Shown one piece after another: positions 39,170 to 49,599 of a stretch of DNA of 64,000 bases. Positions within the stretch are counted from its first letter, which is position 1; every line of letters begins with the position of its first letter. The stretch comes from Sebastes aleutianus. Lineage: Eukaryota > Chordata > Actinopteri > Perciformes > Sebastidae. Both the position numbers and the translations under genes were made by a program. The DNA lies in contig CAKAKS010000068.1 of NCBI GenBank assembly GCA_916700875.1, forward strand, positions 25,574,753-25,638,752. Reading direction: 5' to 3'. The notes below the pieces were generated by a model, which did not search any database, had not been told where the DNA came from, and was given only the letters and a program-made list of their open reading frames with translations.

Positions 39170-40082
39170 AAATTCTACAGTGGATCATATCAGTCCAGTT
39201 CTGAGGTCTCTACACTGGCTCCTTGTCTCTCAGAGAATTGATTTCAAATTACTGCTGCTGGTTTACAAAGCACTAAATGGTTTAGGGACCAAAATACATT
39301 TCTGATCTTCTGCTATGTTATGAACCATCCAGACCTCTCAGGTCATCTGGATCAGGTCTACTTAGTGTCCCCAGAGTCACAACTAAACATGCAGAAGCAG
39401 CGTTCAGTTTTTATGCTCCATATATGTGGAACAAGCTCCCAGAAACCTGCAGGACCAACTCCAACTCTGAGTTCTTTTAAAACAAAGCTTAAAACTTTTC
39501 TGTTTGCTGCTGCTGCCTTTTATTAAACCATATAATGATCTTATACTCTACTAGAGCTTTTACTCCTGTGTGTTATATTCTATTTTAGCTTCTATCCTAG
39601 CTTTTATTTTAGCTTGTTTTTATTTTATAATCTTTAATGTTTTTATAACTGTTTTAATTATGTCTTAATGTTCTTTTGCACTTTGTCGCAATGTTTAGAT
39701 ACATTTTCTTTTTTTCTGTACTGTTTCTTTTGTATGCATTGTATTGTTTTTATTGGATTGTTTTCCACTGTTAGGTTAGGTTTTTCTGCACATTTTGTGT
39801 ACTTCTTGTTGTTGTTTAACTTTTGTTGTATTTTTAAAATGATGTTAGTTTAGATCTTTCTTCCTTTTTTATTATAGTTTTTTTCTCCTGGGGTTGGGAG
39901 GTGCCTGTGGCTTCTTGCCCTCTCCTGACACATTTCTTGTTTGTTTTTTCATTGACTGGATTTTGTGCAGTTTTATATATGTGCAAATAAAAAAAAATGT
40001 TCTTGAATGTTTATTTAATGCACTTTGAATTGCCTTGTTGCTGAAATGTGCTCTACAAATAAAGCTGCCTTGCCTTGCCTTA
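39170..40082 (+). mobile_element. L2/CR1-like LINE 3' end with nested insert
   Basis: A plus-strand remnant of a non-LTR retrotransposon. About 39180-39520 decodes, with breaks, to the C-terminal part of ORF2 (HISPVLRSLHWLLVSQRIDF, then KLKTFLFAAAAFY). It ends in AAATAAAGCTGCC followed by (TTGCC)n at 40080, only 44 bp from the foxg1-like stop codon. A separate insert of about 305 bp occupies 39691-39996. Confidence 0.8.
39691..39996 (+). mobile_element. Retroelement insert within the L2 copy, ATGTT target duplication
   Basis: ATGTT occurs at 39691-39695 and again at 39997-40001. Removing one copy plus the insert restores the uninterrupted L2 sequence seen in the foxg1 intron. The insert ends in GTGCAAATAAAAAAAA and shares its body with the two tandem copies at 15475-16334, so it is a repeat family with a poly(A) tail. 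Confidence 0.7.
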
Positions 40083-40123
40083 CAGCAATGTGTTAAATCT
40101 TACATATGGGATACTATGTTACT

Positions 40124-42485
40124 CTATTTCTCTATATTCCAAGACGAAGGAGGACTTGAAGTGACTTGAGGGTGACTATAATTTGGAAAGTCATTGCAGA
40201 ACCCTCCGAGGTCTGAGTGTCCATTCTTGGATAAAAACGCTCCAGGAGACACTTTGGATGTGGCGCACTCCTCTTGGCACGGACTAAACGGTATCTGGTG
40301 AGAGGAGTAAAAGTAGCTGGCTTGTCCTGAGATCATGTTAAAGGAGTATGGATCCGTCAGAGGCAGGTGTGTGCACGCAGCAGGGATGGATGTGGAGAAA
40401 GCTGTGGTGCCAATCTGACGCCTGGATTGCGCGCAGCTGAGTCCGATGTAAGACATCTCCTGGTGCTGCATCTGCACGAACCGGTCCGCGTCTGCAGCAG
40501 CACGAGACCTCTGTGACACCAAGGATGCTGCGTTGTCTTGGAAACGAGGATGAGCGCTCAGGTAAGGTCCGAGGTGGTGGTGATGGGTGCGCACTGGTGT
40601 TTGGAGAGGCAGAAACGGTGGCCAGTAAAACGAACCCAAAGTCACGCTTGTTGCAGTGTTGCAGGAGGACATCATGCGACTTCCTCCTCCTCTCTTCAGT
40701 GCGAGCTTGGTCCTGGATCCAGCTGTGGCTCTGCGTCGCAGCTTCCCAGATGTGCCACCTATGAAGACGTCCTCGCTGCAGGCGTCCAGCATCCAGTAGT
40801 TGCCTTTACCCGGGTCATCATAGTGGCGCGGCACTTTAACGAAGCACTTATTCAGACTCAAGTTGTGCCTGATGGAGTTTTGCCATCCTTGTCGGTTCTG
40901 TCGGTAGTATGGGAAGTTGTCCATGATGAACTCGTAGATGCCGTTCAGTGTGAGCCGTCGGTCCGGACTCTGGCGGATCGCCATCATGATGAGCGCGTTG
41001 TAGCTGAAAGGAGGTTTAACGCTTTCTTCTTCTGCTCCACTTTTTTTCTTTGATTCTGCTTTATTTCCTTCTCGTTTTCCATTTGCAGTCACCGGTTTGG
41101 TTTCTGCTTTTTGGGGGTTTTCGCAGTTCCTCTCGCTGTCAAAGTTGTCCTCTCGACTGGATGTCTCCTCTGGATGAAGTTTCTGGGACGCAGAAGAAGA
41201 AGGAGACAAGGCAGCTTTATTTGTAGAGCACATTTCAGCAACAGGGCAATTCAAAGTAATTTCACATAAACATTCAAGAACATTGTGACAAAGTGCAAAA
41301 GAACATTAAGACATAATTAAAACACTTATTGTCAAGTTATTGTTTAAATATGTGCAGTATCCCAACTTGAGAGAGATTGAAACATCCACTCGAAGATTTT
41401 TAACTGGAATCCACTCAATGACAAACAGCTTTCCCTTTTTCCCTCCTTTATTTTGTAGGTTGAGTTGAAAGTTCAGTTCATTTTGGAATTATTATTAGTC
41501 ATTTATCATCAGGTGAAAAACCTTTGAAATAGAAAAAAATACAAAACATAAAAACATTAAAGATTAGAAAATAAAAACAAGCTAAAAATAAAAGCTAGGA
41601 TAGAAGCTATAATAGAATATAACACACGAGTAAGAGCTCTAGTGCAGTATAAGATCATTATCTGGTTTAATAAAAGAGCAGCAGCAAACAGGAAAGTTTT
41701 AAGCTTTGTTTTAAAAGAAGTCAGAGTTGGAACAAAAAAAGAAGTGCATAAATAAATAAATAATAATAAGACTGCACTCTTCCATAGTATAGTTCTAGGA
41801 GTCATCATATGTTCAGTTCTTCGTAAGCTCTGAGGAGAGACTTTGCATGTTGTGCTTTACATAAACATTCAAGAACATTGCGACAAAGTGCAAAAAGAAC
41901 ATTAAAACATAATTAAAACAGTTATAAAAATATTAAAGATTAAAGATTAGAAAATAAAAACAAGCTAAAAATAAAATCTATAGTATAGAAGCTAAAATAG
42001 AATATAACACACGAGACTAAAAGCTCTAGTGCAGTATAAGATCATTATCTGGTTTAATAAAAGGCAGCAGAAAACCGGAACGTTTTAAGCTTTGATTTAA
42101 AAGAACTCAGAGTTGGAGTTGGTCCTGCAGGTTTCTGGGAGCTTGTTCCAGATATTTGTAGCATAAAAACTGAACGCTGCTTCTTCTGCATGTTTAGCGA
42201 TGCTGTTGAGACATCAGACCTCTAATTCTTGCTATATTCTTCAGGTGATAGAAGGCTGTCTTTGTAATTGTCTTAATATGTCTGTTAAAGCTGCAGGTCA
42301 GAGTCCATGACTACACCAAGATTTCTGGGTTGGTCCGAGCTTTTTAAGATTACAGATTGTAGGTGAGCACTAACCTTTGGAGACTTCTCCTGGTCCTCCA
42401 TCACCCCGTCTCGTCTCAACAACAGGCTGCTGATGCTGAACGACGACTTGTGGAAACATCGGTCCGAAGTTTTCAAGTCGTCCAT
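40124..42485 (-). CDS. foxg1: Divergent FoxG-type forkhead transcription factor (2 exons)
   Basis: The protein is a nuclear DNA-binding regulator of the FoxG group (forebrain and sensory development in vertebrates). I read exon 1 at 42375-42485 (37 codons, donor GTTAGT) and exon 2 at 40124-41182 (acceptor CCCAG, phase 0), giving 389 aa. Exon 1 holds FSISSLL at residues 16-22, an Eh1-like Groucho-binding motif that matches the FOXG1 N-terminus. The fork head domain is at about residues 93-187, from KPPFSYNALIMMAIRQSPDR through GWQNSIRHNLSLNKCFVK to GKLRRR. The C-terminal ISGQASYF (about 321-328) matches a FOXG1 tail motif; the rest of the tail is divergent. The open frame of exon 2 runs on upstream of the acceptor into LINE sequence, so 41183-41254 should not be read as coding. 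It is probably a fish foxg1c/d-type paralogue rather than foxg1a, but that choice cannot be made from this window. Confidence 0.9.
41211..42345 (-). mobile_element. L2-like LINE fragments filling the foxg1-like intron
   Basis: Two minus-strand copies of the same LINE 3' region sit head to tail. One is about 42345-41850; the other is about 41850-41211 and is itself interrupted near 41335-41530 by about 195 bp of other DNA. They show a decayed reverse-transcriptase stretch (NLGVVMDSDLQL near 42290-42330), the C-terminal KLPETCRTNSNS-type segment and the LINE tail TCTACAAATAAAGCTGCC. The same sequence occurs on the plus strand at 39170-40082. The fragments begin about 30 bp inside the donor and stop about 28 bp before the acceptor. 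Confidence 0.8.
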
Positions 42486-42796
42486 CTTGAAAAGGTTTCT
42501 CAAAAGTCACAACTCAAAAAAGTCCTCACAGTGCGTCCAGGTGATCTGGAGCAGAGCGCGTCACTGAACTCCACAGAGCAAAGATGCGCTCGTTCAAAGT
42601 GGTGAGGAGCCAAAGACGCGCCGGCCACACAGACAGCGTGACAACAAATGCGCATGATCAGAGCAGCTCAGGACTCGTTACCTACACAAAGTAGTGCGTT
42701 ACTTTAGTGGATCTAAGAGTGAGACACTTGGGGGCGTAATTTGCGCATGTTTCAGTACTCTTAGGAGGACTGGATCATCATTTTAGAAAACAGAAT

Positions 42797-43317
42797 TTAA
42801 AGGTCCCATATTATGCTAATTTTCAGGTTCATACTTGTATTTTGTGTTTCTACTAGAACATGTTTACATGCTGTAATGTTAAAAAAAAACGTTATTTTCC
42901 TCATACAATCTGCCTGAATATACCTGTATTTGCCTTCTTGTCTGAAACACTCCGTTTTAGCCCATTTTGATGGAATTGCAACAGAATTGCGTTTCCTAGG
43001 CAACAGTTTGGGTCCATGTGTACTTCCTGTCAGCTGATGACATTCACATACACTGCAACCAGGAATAAACTGGGACACATTTAGAATTTTAACGTTTAAA
43101 ATTGTGTCAAGGGTCTAAATGTTGTATATTTGTGACATCACGAATGGGCAGAAATCCTGACAGCTTGTTTCAAATGCAGAGTTTCTGAATACGGGCTGTG
43201 TGTATTTCCCTGTGGATTGAGTCTTTCAATACTTTCACAGTATTTATATAGGACTTAAGCCTGCTTTATAATAAAAAAACATGAAAATCTCACTTTTTTA
43301 TAATATGAGACCTTTAA
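42797..43317. mobile_element. TTAA-flanked MITE (piggyBac-like), copy 2
   Basis: It starts TTAA-AGGTCCCATATTATG and ends ATAATATGAGACC-TTTAA. It matches 19684-20203 closely along its whole length in the same orientation. It lies about 300 bp upstream of the foxg1-like first exon. Confidence 0.85.
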
Positions 43318-43654
43318 CCAAATAAAGATATTGAATCACTTTTATCGATAAATCAAAGCAGTAAGAATAATAATAATGTGACTCAATGTTTTGGCACTTT
43401 ATAGGCCATAATTAAAAGGTAAATTCAATAATAATAATTGAGCCAAACTGTGCCAAGAGACGTCTGGATCCGGGATGAATTGCTGTCAATCTGTGTGACT
43501 GATCGGTGAACTCTCGGCTTCAATTATAACACTTCCGTGACTCATGAAACTCAACCCTCCCACACGCGCCTTGCCCTCTGGGGCCTCGGGAGCTCTCTCT
43601 TCTTCTTCTTCTTCTTCTCTCTGCGCACCTTTGTTGACACCATGGTTTGTCAAA

Positions 43655-45119
43655 ATGCCTCTAAAAAGTAAGAAGTAAGTGTAGCCTAAATGATCATGTC
43701 GGCCTAAACAAACAGAGTGAAATGCAATGAACTAGATGCATGTTGGGCAAAATGTTTGAACATATAAGGAAAGGTGATTCCACTTATTTTTAAAACTGTT
43801 ATTGCAAGATTTAAAGCGCGTGTCAATACAGTGAAAAAAGAAGGAAAATGCAACTATTAACTTATTTTGAAATCACTTGATTAACTTCTTCAATAAAATT
43901 GTTTCTACTTTTATTTTTGGGCTAATGGGGCTTTTCCATAAGAATGTAGGCAAAGTGGATTCATGATTAAAATGAATGTGTGTGTGTGTGGGTGGCAGGA
44001 AGAGAGAGAGTTTTTTTTCCCCCACATCAAGACAATTGGTGCATTCAAAATCCTACTTTTTCTTTTTTACTTTTAGTATTGCATGCAGTATGCGTACAAT
44101 ACTACTTCATCATAACATTGCGCCTTGAACTTTGACCCTCTTGCTCATATATCCGCTGGGCAGAGGATCGTGGGTCAGAATAGCCAGAAAAACATGCAGG
44201 CTTGCATACTGCAAAATGCGAGGGGATGTAGTAGGACATCCTGGTATTTTGGCACACTGCATTTGACATACTATGTATTGGGACCTACTAAGTCTTTTTC
44301 TGTATAGTATGATAGTATTGTAGTATGGAACACACAGAATGATTCATCCCATCAGATATGAATGAGGCATGCTAAGACAGCATGCTAGTGAATGTTTTAT
44401 TGTCTTCCGGAAGGCGCAGTAAATACAAAGGAAAAGATTTCAACAGTTCTTGGCACACTTAACGGCACGGGACAGTACAAACTTTACACTCTGGTAGTTT
44501 GGTGTTGCTGAATGTCAAGAATACTCCTGCCTGGCTGGAGGCTTTTTCCCATGAAGAGATCAAGCCAGATAAGAGTGAAAGATAGCCTGAGGTGGAGTCT
44601 GGTGTTAAATAATGTTCAATGTTTGACAACATCAGTTTAAAGGTCACCACACTTGGTGTTTGTATTGTATTCTGATGATGCCATATGGCCTATCAGAGCT
44701 CTGACTCACTTTTATTTTCCCCTGAAGCTTTTTGAACACACTAAACTTGCTCCCTAATGATGCTGAAGCTAAATGTCTTCACTTCCATCAACAGTTGAGA
44801 AACACAAAGAAACAACTTGGAAAATCAAGCATTGCACTAGTCTGGAAGTAAATAGTTCATCAACCCATGTTTCATTTAAATCTTTTTGTGCATTTATGTT
44901 TTTCAGATATCCTGCTGCACGGACAGCACATGGAAGCAGAGAACAGTGTGGGTATCATCTTCCCGAACCCCAAAGACAAAAAGGAAAGGAAAGTCTGATA
45001 CCCAAATTGACGACAGAACAGTTCAAAACCGGCTTTCCAGTAATTTGTCCAGAAATGATTTGCGAACAGTAAAGAACAGCAGCTTTGAAAGGAGCAGAGG
45101 CATAAAGGGAAATGTTTGA
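43655..45119 (+). CDS. Possible unrecognised small plus-strand gene
   Basis: A short first exon could run from ATG 43655 to 43673 (MPLKSKK, then a GTAAGT donor). A last exon could start at 44907 after the good acceptor TTTATGTTTTTCAG, with AATAAA at 45139-45144. From the acceptor all three frames stay open for 30 to 70 codons. The phase from exon 1 selects the frame ending at TAA 45072. Another frame, rich in Lys/Arg/Ser (KTKRKGKSDTQIDD, SSNLSRNDLRTVKNSS), ends at 45119. A CT/CTT-rich, partly GC-rich stretch (43560-43630) could be its promoter. No family was recognised; this may be chance. Confidence 0.25.
44045..44335. repeat. MITE of the TAGTATGC / CATACTA type
   Basis: It carries ATGCAGTATGCGTAC, TTTGACATACTATG and ATAGTATTGTAGTATGGAA motifs in opposing orientation, akin to the element at 58955-60175. 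Confidence 0.45.
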
Positions 45120-45294
45120 GCCTTTACTGGTAATTTAAATAAAAACATTTTGATTAATATATTTTTTTTAAAGGTTCCCTTCTATTTGAAAAAATATGAT
45201 ATAGATTGGTCGCACTTCTGACCACTCATAGAATAAAGTAGTCCATTTAATCTAATATAAAAGACAGAAAAAATTAAATTCAAAATGAAATAAA

Positions 45295-45580
45295 CTAGAT
45301 CTGCAACGATGAATTGATTAGTTGTCAACTATTAAATGAATCTCCTGCTATTTTGATAATTGATAAATTGCTTTGTGGCATTTTGTTCTCTGATTCCAGC
45401 TTCTTAAATGTGAATATTTTCTGGTTTCTTTACTCCTCTATGACAGTAAACTGAATATCTTTGAGTTGTGGACAAAACAAGACATTTAAGGACATCATCT
45501 TGGGCTTTGGGAAACACTGATCAACATTTTTCCCCATTTTATAGACCAAACAACTAATCGATTAAACTAAAAAAAGACCA
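45295..45580. repeat. Dispersed repeat family Z, copy 3
   Basis: It shares ATTAGTTGTCAACTATTA, then TTTTCTGGTTTCTTTACTCC and CATCTTGGGCTTTGGGAAAC with copies at 21060-21660 and 25205-25732. Confidence 0.8.
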
Positions 45581-45599
45581 CCCCACTACCACAACCTGA

Positions 45600-46600
45600 C
45601 CACTGATTTCTGTTTGGTAATACTACAGCCAATGATTGGCCACTACAGTAATGTGACATGTGCCTACAGAATGCCACATACCACTATTATCATGACAATA
45701 ACTAAATAAAGAATATTCTAATCAAATCAACTATCATGCTGGGTGTTTCACAGTTCATATACCAGACATCAGGCATGACAACCGGAACTGCACGTATAAT
45801 CTGTTAACATTATACCTTCTCTTAGTCAATTTGATAGGGGCCGCCCTTCATAATCCCTGAGCTGCACAAGTGAGCACTTGTTGGGAATGTTTCAGGCGCT
45901 GCAGAAAGCACGCATTGTTGTCTCAACACTTGTAATCCCCTTGATTCATTCTCCCTGTTCAATATTAGTCTTGTGTCGTTTAAAGAAAATTTGTAGGTTT
46001 ATACACAGTATAGTATATTGTATCATTATTTGAATTAATTTTGTTCGGAGGAATCTCGTGAGCCAGATGGTGAAATCCAAGCAGCAAGTGCGACTCTGTG
46101 GGTGACCGTGTCCTCTGTGGGAGAAGGTGAGTTAGTAAGAAATGAATCAAATAATCATATTGCTGATTAGATGGTATTTATTTCCAAAAGACCTGTAGCA
46201 TAACATTAGAACAAGTTAAATCCATGTGAATGTTTATCTTAAACCACAGCCCACTAATAACAATATCAAGCAAAGTATTCATAAGTAAAATGTATAGCCC
46301 ACCCTATTAATATTGCTTTATTTAATATATCCTTAGGCAACTAAAAAGTAGCATGACAAATTAAAAGTAAGAGCTAATGTGACAATTTTCCAACATATGA
46401 ATTAAATTGCATTGATTTTGAGGCATTTTGCACTAAAGCTTATTGGTCTCATCCCATGTGATGGCTCCCTCTGCTGTAAGAAAAAGGCTGACAGACCTTC
46501 CCTTAGTTCAGAGGACAGCCACGATAAAAAAAAAATGTCAAAAGAAAAAAAGTGATGGGAGGGTTAGTGTTTAATATCTAAAGTTATTTTTCATCCTGCC
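45600..46600. other. Intergenic, no gene recognised
   Basis: Unique AT-rich DNA between the possible plus-strand gene and the PGRP 3' end. A GC-richer piece near 45830-45960 has no readable frame. A short exon-like piece ending at a GTGAGT near 46128 was considered and not accepted. Confidence 0.4.
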
Positions 46601-46708
46601 ACCTGTTTATTCCACATCTGAGATTAACAAAGACCTAGTAAAGGTTTATGTGCGATTGAAGCTAGGGAACATTTTTTTCATCTATACCATCATAACCTGC
46701 AGTGAGCT

Positions 46709-49511
46709 TTATGGGGTACCCCTCAGCTGTGGTAGTGCAGCATGCAGTTTTCCTCCTGGACATTCTGTGCTTCCCAGATCTTTGTGGCCAAACACGGAAA
46801 ACCCAGAGTTTAAAAAGCCCTGACAAACTCCGGATTGCATCAGCTGTTTGACTGACGTCATTGCCTCTGCACTTGGCGTGTCATCTGAAATCAAAAGAAG
46901 TAGCATTATCATCATATCTGACGTGATATAGGCTAGGCCTATATTTATTTTCTTCTCTATAATTTCACTTAAAAATGTTCATTTTGCACTCAAGTTCTTA
47001 AAATGAAAAAATCTTCAGTACTTTTCATTTGTCAAGTATTTAAATTCACACTGGAGTATACAAAAATAGGCTTTAACATGTGTTTTATTCAGAGATTATT
47101 TATTGAATTACCAGAAAACATGTTATATCGTGACATACAGACGTAGGCAAAGTTGTTGGTAACGTTCCGTTAAAGAGAGAAAAACCCACAATGGTCACTG
47201 AAATAACTTGAAACTGACAAAAGTAATAATAAATAAGAATTTACTGAAAATGAACTAATGAAAATCAGATATTGTTTTTGAATTGTGGTTCAACAGAATC
47301 ATTTTAAAAAACAAACTAATGAAACTGGCCAGGACAAAAATGATGGTACCCCTAGAAAAGATGTAAAATAATGTGACCATAGGGACATATTAAACTAAGG
47401 TGTGTCCTGTAAATAGCATCACAGGTATCTTCAAACTTGTAATCAGTCAGTCTGCCTATTTAAAGGGTGAAAAGTAGTCAGTGTGCTGTTTGGTATCATG
47501 GTGTGTACCACACTGAACATGGACCACAGAAAGCTAAGGAGAGAGTTGTCTCAGGAGATCAGAAAGAACATTATAGACCTTCATGTTAAAGGTAAAAGCT
47601 ATAAGACCATCTCCAAGCAGCTTGATGTTCCTGTGACTACAGCTGCACATATTATTCAGAAGTTTAAGGTCCATGGGACTGTAGCCTATCTCCCTGGACG
47701 TGGCCGCAAGGGGAAAATTGATGACATATTGAAGAGACGGATAATACGAATGGTAACCAAAGAGCCCAGAACAACTTCCAAAGAGATTAGAGGTGAACTC
47801 CAAGGTCAAGGTACATCAGTGTCAGATCGCACCATCCGTCACTGTTTGAGCCAAAGTGGACTTAATGGAAGACAACCGAGGAGGACACCAAATCATAAAA
47901 AAGCGAGACTGGAATTTTCCAAAATGCATATTGACAAGCCACAAAGCTTCTGGGAGAATGTCCTTTGGACAGATGAGACAAAACTGGAGCTTTTTGGCAA
48001 GTCACATCAGCTCTATGTTCACAGACGCAAAAATGAAGCATCCAAAGAAAAGAACACTGTACCTAATGTGAAACATGGAGGAGGCTCGGTTATGTTATGG
48101 GGCTGCTTTGTTGCATCTGGCACAGGGTGTCTTGAATCTGTGCAGGGTGCAATGAAATCTCAAGACTATCAAGGCATTCTGGAGCGAAATGTGCTGCCCA
48201 GTGTCAGAAAGCTTGGTCTCAGTTGCAGGTCATGGGTCCTCAAACAGGATAATGACCCAAAACACATCTAAAAACACCCAAGAATGGCTAAGAACTAAAC
48301 ATTGGACTATTCTGAAGTGGCCTTCTATGAGCCCTGATCTAAATCCTATTGAACATCTGTGGAAGGAGCTGAAACATGCAGTCTGGAGAAGGCACCCTTC
48401 AAACCTGAGACAGCTGGAGCAGTTTGCTCACGAGGAGTGGGCCAACATACCTGTCAACAGGTGCAGAAGTCTCATTGAGAGTTACAGAAATCACTTGATT
48501 GCAGTGATTGCCTCAAAAGGTTGTGCAACAAAATATTAAGTTAATGTTACCATCATTTTTGTATAGGCCAGTTTCATTAGTTTGTTTTTTTAAATGATTC
48601 TGCTGAACCATAATTCAAAAACAATATCTGATTTTCATTAGTTAATTTTCAGTGAATTTTTATTTATTATTACTTTTGTCAGTTTCAAGTTATTTCAGTG
48701 ACCATTGTGGGTTTTTCTCTCTTTAACGGAACGTTACCAACAACTTTGCCTACGTCTGTATATAGAGATAAAAATGAAAATAAAAATACCCCTCTACTGT
48801 TTTTTTATGTTCTTTTCTAGACATTATGATGTTCTCATATTGTTGCACAATGCAAAAGATTAATAAGTGCACTTACTTGTGAAATTGCCCATGAAGGCAA
48901 TCCCTAGTGAGTCATCATTGTTGCCTTTGGCATGTGCCCCTACCACACCCCAGCCGCGGCCCTCATACACTGTACCGTCTCCTCCGACGAGAAAACTGAA
49001 ACGCACACAAAGTACGGTTGAGGATCTTATAGCATTGAAAACTAGCAGAAACTCATTAGAAGGAATACATAATTAAATTTCCTCCAATACGTCCCCGTTG
49101 TACATACAACACTATATAAACATCACACAAAAATGACATTCACCTGGAATGTGTGAGCAGTGAAGGCAACAGAGCTACTCACTTATATCCAATGTCATCG
49201 AAGCCTCTGTCGTTCATATGCCCTCTCTGAATGCTGACAAGGCGGCTCATACACTCTTTCTGGTCTTTGCAACTTGGGAGAGCGGTGTGGTGTATGACGA
49301 CTTTCTGGGCAGCCTTCTTCAAAGTCTCCTTTTGTTTCGGGGCAGCTGCTCCCCACTGCTGCCTTGAAACGATGTTCACTGAAAAGCAGTTTGAAGACGA
49401 TCAAAAGCATATTCAAAATAAATAAGTTGGCTTATGCCATAATTGAAAATGTAATTTCAAAGTGTAATATGTGTAGTATAAGCTGTTTGTTGTCATACCT
49501 GTTTGGGCCAT
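46709..49511 (-). CDS. pglyrp5: Short peptidoglycan recognition protein / amidase (4 exons)
   Basis: An innate-immune protein of the PGRP/Amidase_2 family that binds and probably cleaves bacterial peptidoglycan (N-acetylmuramoyl-L-alanine amidase). Exons are 49499-49511, 49183-49378, 48877-48995 and 46709-46884, all GT-AG, giving 504 nt and 167 aa. The start is MAQT; no signal peptide or membrane segment is seen, so a cytosolic form is possible. Zinc-site residues are present: H34 (VVIHHTAL), Y69 (IGYNF), H143 (GHKD) and C151 (TECPG). The cysteine marks catalytic rather than merely binding PGRPs. The conserved small disulfide pair is C41/C47. GRGWGVVGAHAKGNN is typical of the family. Intron 3 is about 1.9 kb and contains an entire Tc1 element. 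A minus-strand AATAAA is at 46606-46611. The family is certain; the paralogue name (pglyrp5 rather than pglyrp1) is inferred from the short, leaderless form. Confidence 0.92.
46925..47135. repeat. Dispersed repeat, second copy of 100-335
   Basis: It matches 100-335 over about 200 bp in the same orientation, for example CTCTATAATTTCAC, CAGTACTTTTCATTTGTCA and ACAAAAATAGGCTTTA. The match ends where Tc1 inserted. Family unknown. Confidence 0.7.
47138..48758 (+). mobile_element. Tc1/mariner transposon, near full length, in PGRP intron 3
   Basis: The element starts CAGACGTAGGCAAAGTTG and ends with its inverse, with TA dinucleotides at both flanks (47136-47137 and 48759-48760), as expected for Tc1 insertion. 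The terminal inverted repeats extend at least 160 bp (compare 47138-47330 with 48570-48758), of the long IR/DR type. It sits inside another dispersed repeat (46925-47135, also seen at 100-335). Confidence 0.93.
47498..48539 (+). pseudogene. Tc1-like transposase, one frameshift
   Basis: This is a DDE transposase of the Tc1 family. The first frame (from ATG 47498, or the usual Tc1 start MDHRKL at 47519) carries the paired helix-turn-helix DNA-binding region, then the GRPRK-like stretch GRGRKG and WTDETK with the first catalytic Asp. It continues to QDNDPKH with the second Asp and stops at 48271. The second frame (to TAA 48539) resumes directly with NTQEWL and SPDLNPIEHLW, which carries the catalytic Glu. 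Loss of two bases in an ACACA run near 48265 explains the break. Otherwise the frame is open, so the copy is fairly young but inactive. Confidence 0.92.
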
Positions 49512-49599
49512 GGCTCCGTACACAGACGCCTTTGACTGTGCAGCTGCTTTATGGAAGAGACGGTCTCAAGAGGTGTGGTCACGGGAAGTACACCTTCCT

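Noticed and set aside
40513..41053. Plus-strand frames of 83 and 171 codons
   Set aside because: They are antisense shadows of the forkhead exon.
41183..41254. N-terminal extension of the forkhead frame as coding
   Set aside because: It is L2 tail sequence plus a polypyrimidine acceptor. Exon 1 at 42375-42485 gives the FoxG-type N-terminus in phase.
44459..44650. Protein-like frames on both strands
   Set aside because: Open on both strands, bounded by stops, no usable splice sites in the better-looking frame.
46060..46130. Plus-strand exon-like piece ending in AAG|GTGAGT
   Set aside because: The acceptor side lacks a pyrimidine tract, and no partner exon or known motif was found.
47534..47809. 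Minus-strand frame in the Tc1 element
   Set aside because: Antisense shadow of the transposase.
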